Part shown: one piece after another, positions 5,474-6,894 of the stretch
Layout of the letters: each line of letters begins with the position of its first letter
Position numbering within the stretch: position 1 is the first letter of the stretch
NCBI GenBank assembly: GCA_035695265.1
Contig: DASSEM010000002.1
Coordinates: 1 to 6,894, forward strand
DNA from: RHKX01 sp035695265
GTDB taxonomy: Bacteria; Actinomycetota; Thermoleophilia; Solirubrobacterales; 70-9
Length of the DNA: 6,894 nt
Direction of reading: 5' to 3'
Program-made: the position numbers and the translations under genes
Notes under the pieces: model-generated
What the model saw: the letters and a program-made list of their open reading frames with translations, nothing else
What the model was told of the DNA's origin: nothing
Databases searched by the model: none

Positions 5474-6468
5474 TGGGAATCGCAGTCGAGAACGTGAGCA
5501 AGAGCTTCGAGGACTTCAAGGCGCTGGACGACGTCACGCTGGAGGTGCCCGACGGCTCGCTGACCGCCCTGCTCGGGCCGAGCGGCAGCGGCAAGTCGAC
5601 CCTGCTGCGGCTGATCGCCGGGCTCGAGCAGGCCGACGGCGGGCGGGTGCTCCTCGACGGCCGCGACGTCACCGAGCTGTCGGTACAGGAGCGCGGGATC
5701 GGGTTCGTCTTTCAGCACTACGCGGCGTTCAAGCACATGACCGTCCGTGAGAACATCGCCTTCGGGCTATCGATCCGGAAGACGCCGAAGGACCAGATCC
5801 GAAACCGCGTCAAGGAGCTGATTCGGCTCGTGCAGCTGCAGGGGATGGCGCACCGCTACCCCTCCCAGCTCTCCGGCGGCCAGCGGCAGCGGATGGCCCT
5901 CGCCCGGGCGTTGGCCGCCCAGCCGAAGCTGTTGCTCCTCGACGAGCCGTTCGGGGCGCTCGACGCCAAGGTCCGCAAGGAGCTGCGGGAATGGCTCCGC
6001 CGGCTCCACGACGAGGTTCACGTGACCACGATCTTCGTCACCCACGACCAGGAGGAGGCGATGGACGTCGCCGAGCAGATCGTGGTCATGAACGAGGGCC
6101 GGATCGAGCAGATCGGCGAGCCGAAGGAGCTCTACGAGAACCCCGAGTCCGAGTTCGTCATGAGCTTCGTCGGCGAGGTCAACCGGTTCGGGAACGCGCT
6201 GATCCGGCCTCACGACCTCGCCCTGTCGCAGCTCAAGGTCGACGGCGCCGAGGAGGCGATGATCGAGCGGATCAGCCACCTCGGGTTCGAGGTTCGGGTC
6301 GAGCTCGCGATGGCCAACGGCGACCACGCCTGGGCGCAGGTGACCCACGCCGAGGCCGAGGATCTCGAGCTCGAGCAGGGCCAGATCATCTTCGCCCGGC
6401 CGAGCCGGGCGCGGATCTTCGACGGCGATCCGGCCTCGGCCCCCACCGACGAGCTCCAGGTCGCCTGA
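5473..6468 (+). CDS. cysA: Sulfate ABC transporter ATP-binding protein CysA
   Basis: The cytoplasmic ATPase that powers sulfate/thiosulfate import, 331 residues, a little shorter than E. coli CysA (365). All nucleotide-binding motifs are intact: Walker A GPSGSGKST (35-43), Q-loop Gln81 in FVFQHYAAF, signature LSGGQRQR (133-140), Walker B LLLLDE (153-158), D-loop GALD (161-164), and H-loop His191 in FVTHDQEEAMD. FVFQHYAAFKHMTV is characteristic of the CysA branch. After the ATPase core comes a regulatory C-terminal domain with IRPHDLAL, a TOBE-type domain known in CysA relatives; its end appears trimmed. The start ATG overlaps the cysW stop (TGATG) and has AGGAAGGAAG just before it. Upstream in-frame starts lie inside cysW and lack family similarity. 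It is the last clear transporter gene of the operon. Confidence 0.96.
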   Translation: MGIAVENVSKSFEDFKALDDVTLEVPDGSLTALLGPSGSGKSTLLRLIAGLEQADGGRVLLDGRDVTELSVQERGIGFVFQHYAAFKHMTVRENIAFGLSIRKTPKDQIRNRVKELIRLVQLQGMAHRYPSQLSGGQRQRMALARALAAQPKLLLLDEPFGALDAKVRKELREWLRRLHDEVHVTTIFVTHDQEEAMDVAEQIVVMNEGRIEQIGEPKELYENPESEFVMSFVGEVNRFGNALIRPHDLALSQLKVDGAEEAMIERISHLGFEVRVELAMANGDHAWAQVTHAEAEDLELEQGQIIFARPSRARIFDGDPASAPTDELQVA

Positions 6469-6499
6469 GCCGGCCGTCGCCTCCGGGACGAGCACCGCC

Positions 6500-6733
6500 G
6501 TGAGCGCGATCGAGCTCGGCGCCGCGGCGCTGATCGTCTTCGCGGTCGCCCTCTGCGCCTTCGCGGTGGTCGTCTCGGCCATCGACGCCGGCCGGCTGGT
6601 CGCGCGGCGGCTCGTCGAGCGGGCCGAGTCGAAGGCCGCGCATGGACCGCTGCCGCCTGCCTCCGGTGAGCGCTCGCGCGACCCGCATCTGCGCGCTCGC
6701 CCGCGCAAGCGCCCAAGCCGGCATCGCGGCTGA
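6500..6733 (+). CDS. Hypothetical small single-pass membrane protein
   Basis: I do not recognise this 77-residue product. It starts at GTG 6500, 31 bases after the cysA stop, with GGGACGAG about eight bases upstream as a plausible ribosome site. Residues about 5-27 (ELGAAALIVFAVALCAFAVVV) form a single membrane helix. The remainder is polar and strongly basic (GERSRDPHLRARPRKRPSRH), which by the positive-inside rule would put the tail in the cytoplasm. Position and orientation suggest co-transcription with the sulfate genes, but nothing links it to sulfur. The high GC content makes spurious frames common, yet the clean hydrophobic-then-basic pattern favours a real gene. Confidence 0.5.
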   Translation: MSAIELGAAALIVFAVALCAFAVVVSAIDAGRLVARRLVERAESKAAHGPLPPASGERSRDPHLRARPRKRPSRHRG

Positions 6734-6745
6734 CGCTCGGGTCAG
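6730..6745. other. Small dyad spanning the convergent stop codons
   Basis: CTGAC (6730-6734) and GTCAG (6741-6745) form a 5-bp stem around GCTCGG. It contains the TGA stops of both the plus-strand small protein and the minus-strand Rrf2 gene. With no T-tract and a short stem, it is at best a weak bidirectional terminator. Confidence 0.25.
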
Positions 6746-6894
6746 TGCGACTCCCACGCCTCGGGGCGGTCGACGATCTCGCCGACCGGCGCGGGCAGGT
6801 CGGCGGCGACGATGTCGGCCAGGGTCACCGTCTCGAGGACGTCGCGGATGCTGGCCCGGAGCCCGACCCAGACATCGCGGAGAGTCTGCGCGCG
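6742..6894 (-). CDS. Rrf2-family transcriptional regulator, C-terminal 50 residues (5' end outside window)
   Basis: Read on the minus strand, the frame stays open from the right edge to TGA at 6744-6742. It ends with RAQTLRDVWVGLRASIRD, VLETVTLADIVAADLPAPVG and EIVDRPEAWESH. The block DVW-x-x-LR-x-x-IRDVL-x-x-VTLADIV is the characteristic C-terminal dimerisation helix and tail of Rrf2 proteins such as CymR, IscR and NsrR. These are winged-helix repressors or sensors of cysteine, Fe-S or NO status. The DNA-binding part and any iron-sulfur cysteines lie outside the window, so the subtype is unknown. It faces the sulfate operon tail to tail. A role in controlling sulfur uptake is plausible because CymR governs cysteine metabolism in Bacillus, but the convergent layout is only circumstantial. 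Confidence 0.8.
   Translation of the reverse strand, partial: RAQTLRDVWVGLRASIRDVLETVTLADIVAADLPAPVGEIVDRPEAWESH

Noticed and set aside
6393..6411. 8-bp hairpin with CGA loop near the end of cysA
   Set aside because: The stem falls in repetitive Arg/Pro/Ala codons of a GC-rich gene and is short of the stop codon. Chance is a sufficient explanation.
5767..6708. Minus-strand open frame opposite cysA and the small membrane protein
   Set aside because: Same shadow effect: composition mirrors cysA codons, there are no recognisable motifs, and it would cover two better-supported genes.

Overview
The window is GC-rich throughout, codon third positions are mostly G or C, and the genes sit close together. 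The combination of a CcmF-type (system I) cytochrome c maturation gene, secG, and an Sbp-CysT-CysW-CysA sulfate transporter in very GC-rich DNA suggests a deep-branching actinobacterium such as a member of the Thermoleophilia/Solirubrobacterales. That placement is inferred from gene style and order; no marker gene here proves it. Nothing points to a mobile element, CRISPR array, RNA gene or phage. It reads as ordinary chromosomal housekeeping DNA.

Layout. (1) Positions 2-1367: the C-terminal half of ccmF, entering from the left edge, then a small overlapping gene for a CcmI-like membrane protein. Both belong to heme attachment to c-type cytochromes. (2) 1368-1466: an intergenic stretch with two tandem hairpins and a promoter-like element very close to the next start codon. 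(3) 1467-1691: secG, a subunit of the Sec translocon. (4) 1645/1708-2643: a lipoprotein related to oligopeptide/nickel-type solute-binding proteins, unusually short and without a convincing start codon. (5) 2644-2778: an intergenic region with a good promoter (TAGACA, 18 bp, TAGGCT), a 22-bp imperfect dyad over its -35 element, and a Shine-Dalgarno site. (6) 2779-6468: a sulfate/thiosulfate importer operon in the order binding lipoprotein, CysT, CysW, CysA. Each gene joins the next by a one-base TGATG stop/start overlap. (7) 6500-6733: a small single-pass membrane protein of unknown function. (8) 6742-6894, minus strand: the last 50 residues of an Rrf2-family regulator, convergent with the operon and 8 bp from the preceding stop.

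How they work together. The binding lipoprotein captures sulfate or thiosulfate outside the membrane. CysT and CysW form the channel and CysA supplies ATP hydrolysis, feeding cysteine and Fe-S synthesis. Rrf2 proteins include the cysteine regulator CymR and the Fe-S regulator IscR, so the convergent regulator is a reasonable but unproven candidate controller. The most unusual sequence element is a near-perfect 18-bp hairpin inside the first 30 codons of cysT. It may let the binding protein be made in excess over the membrane components.
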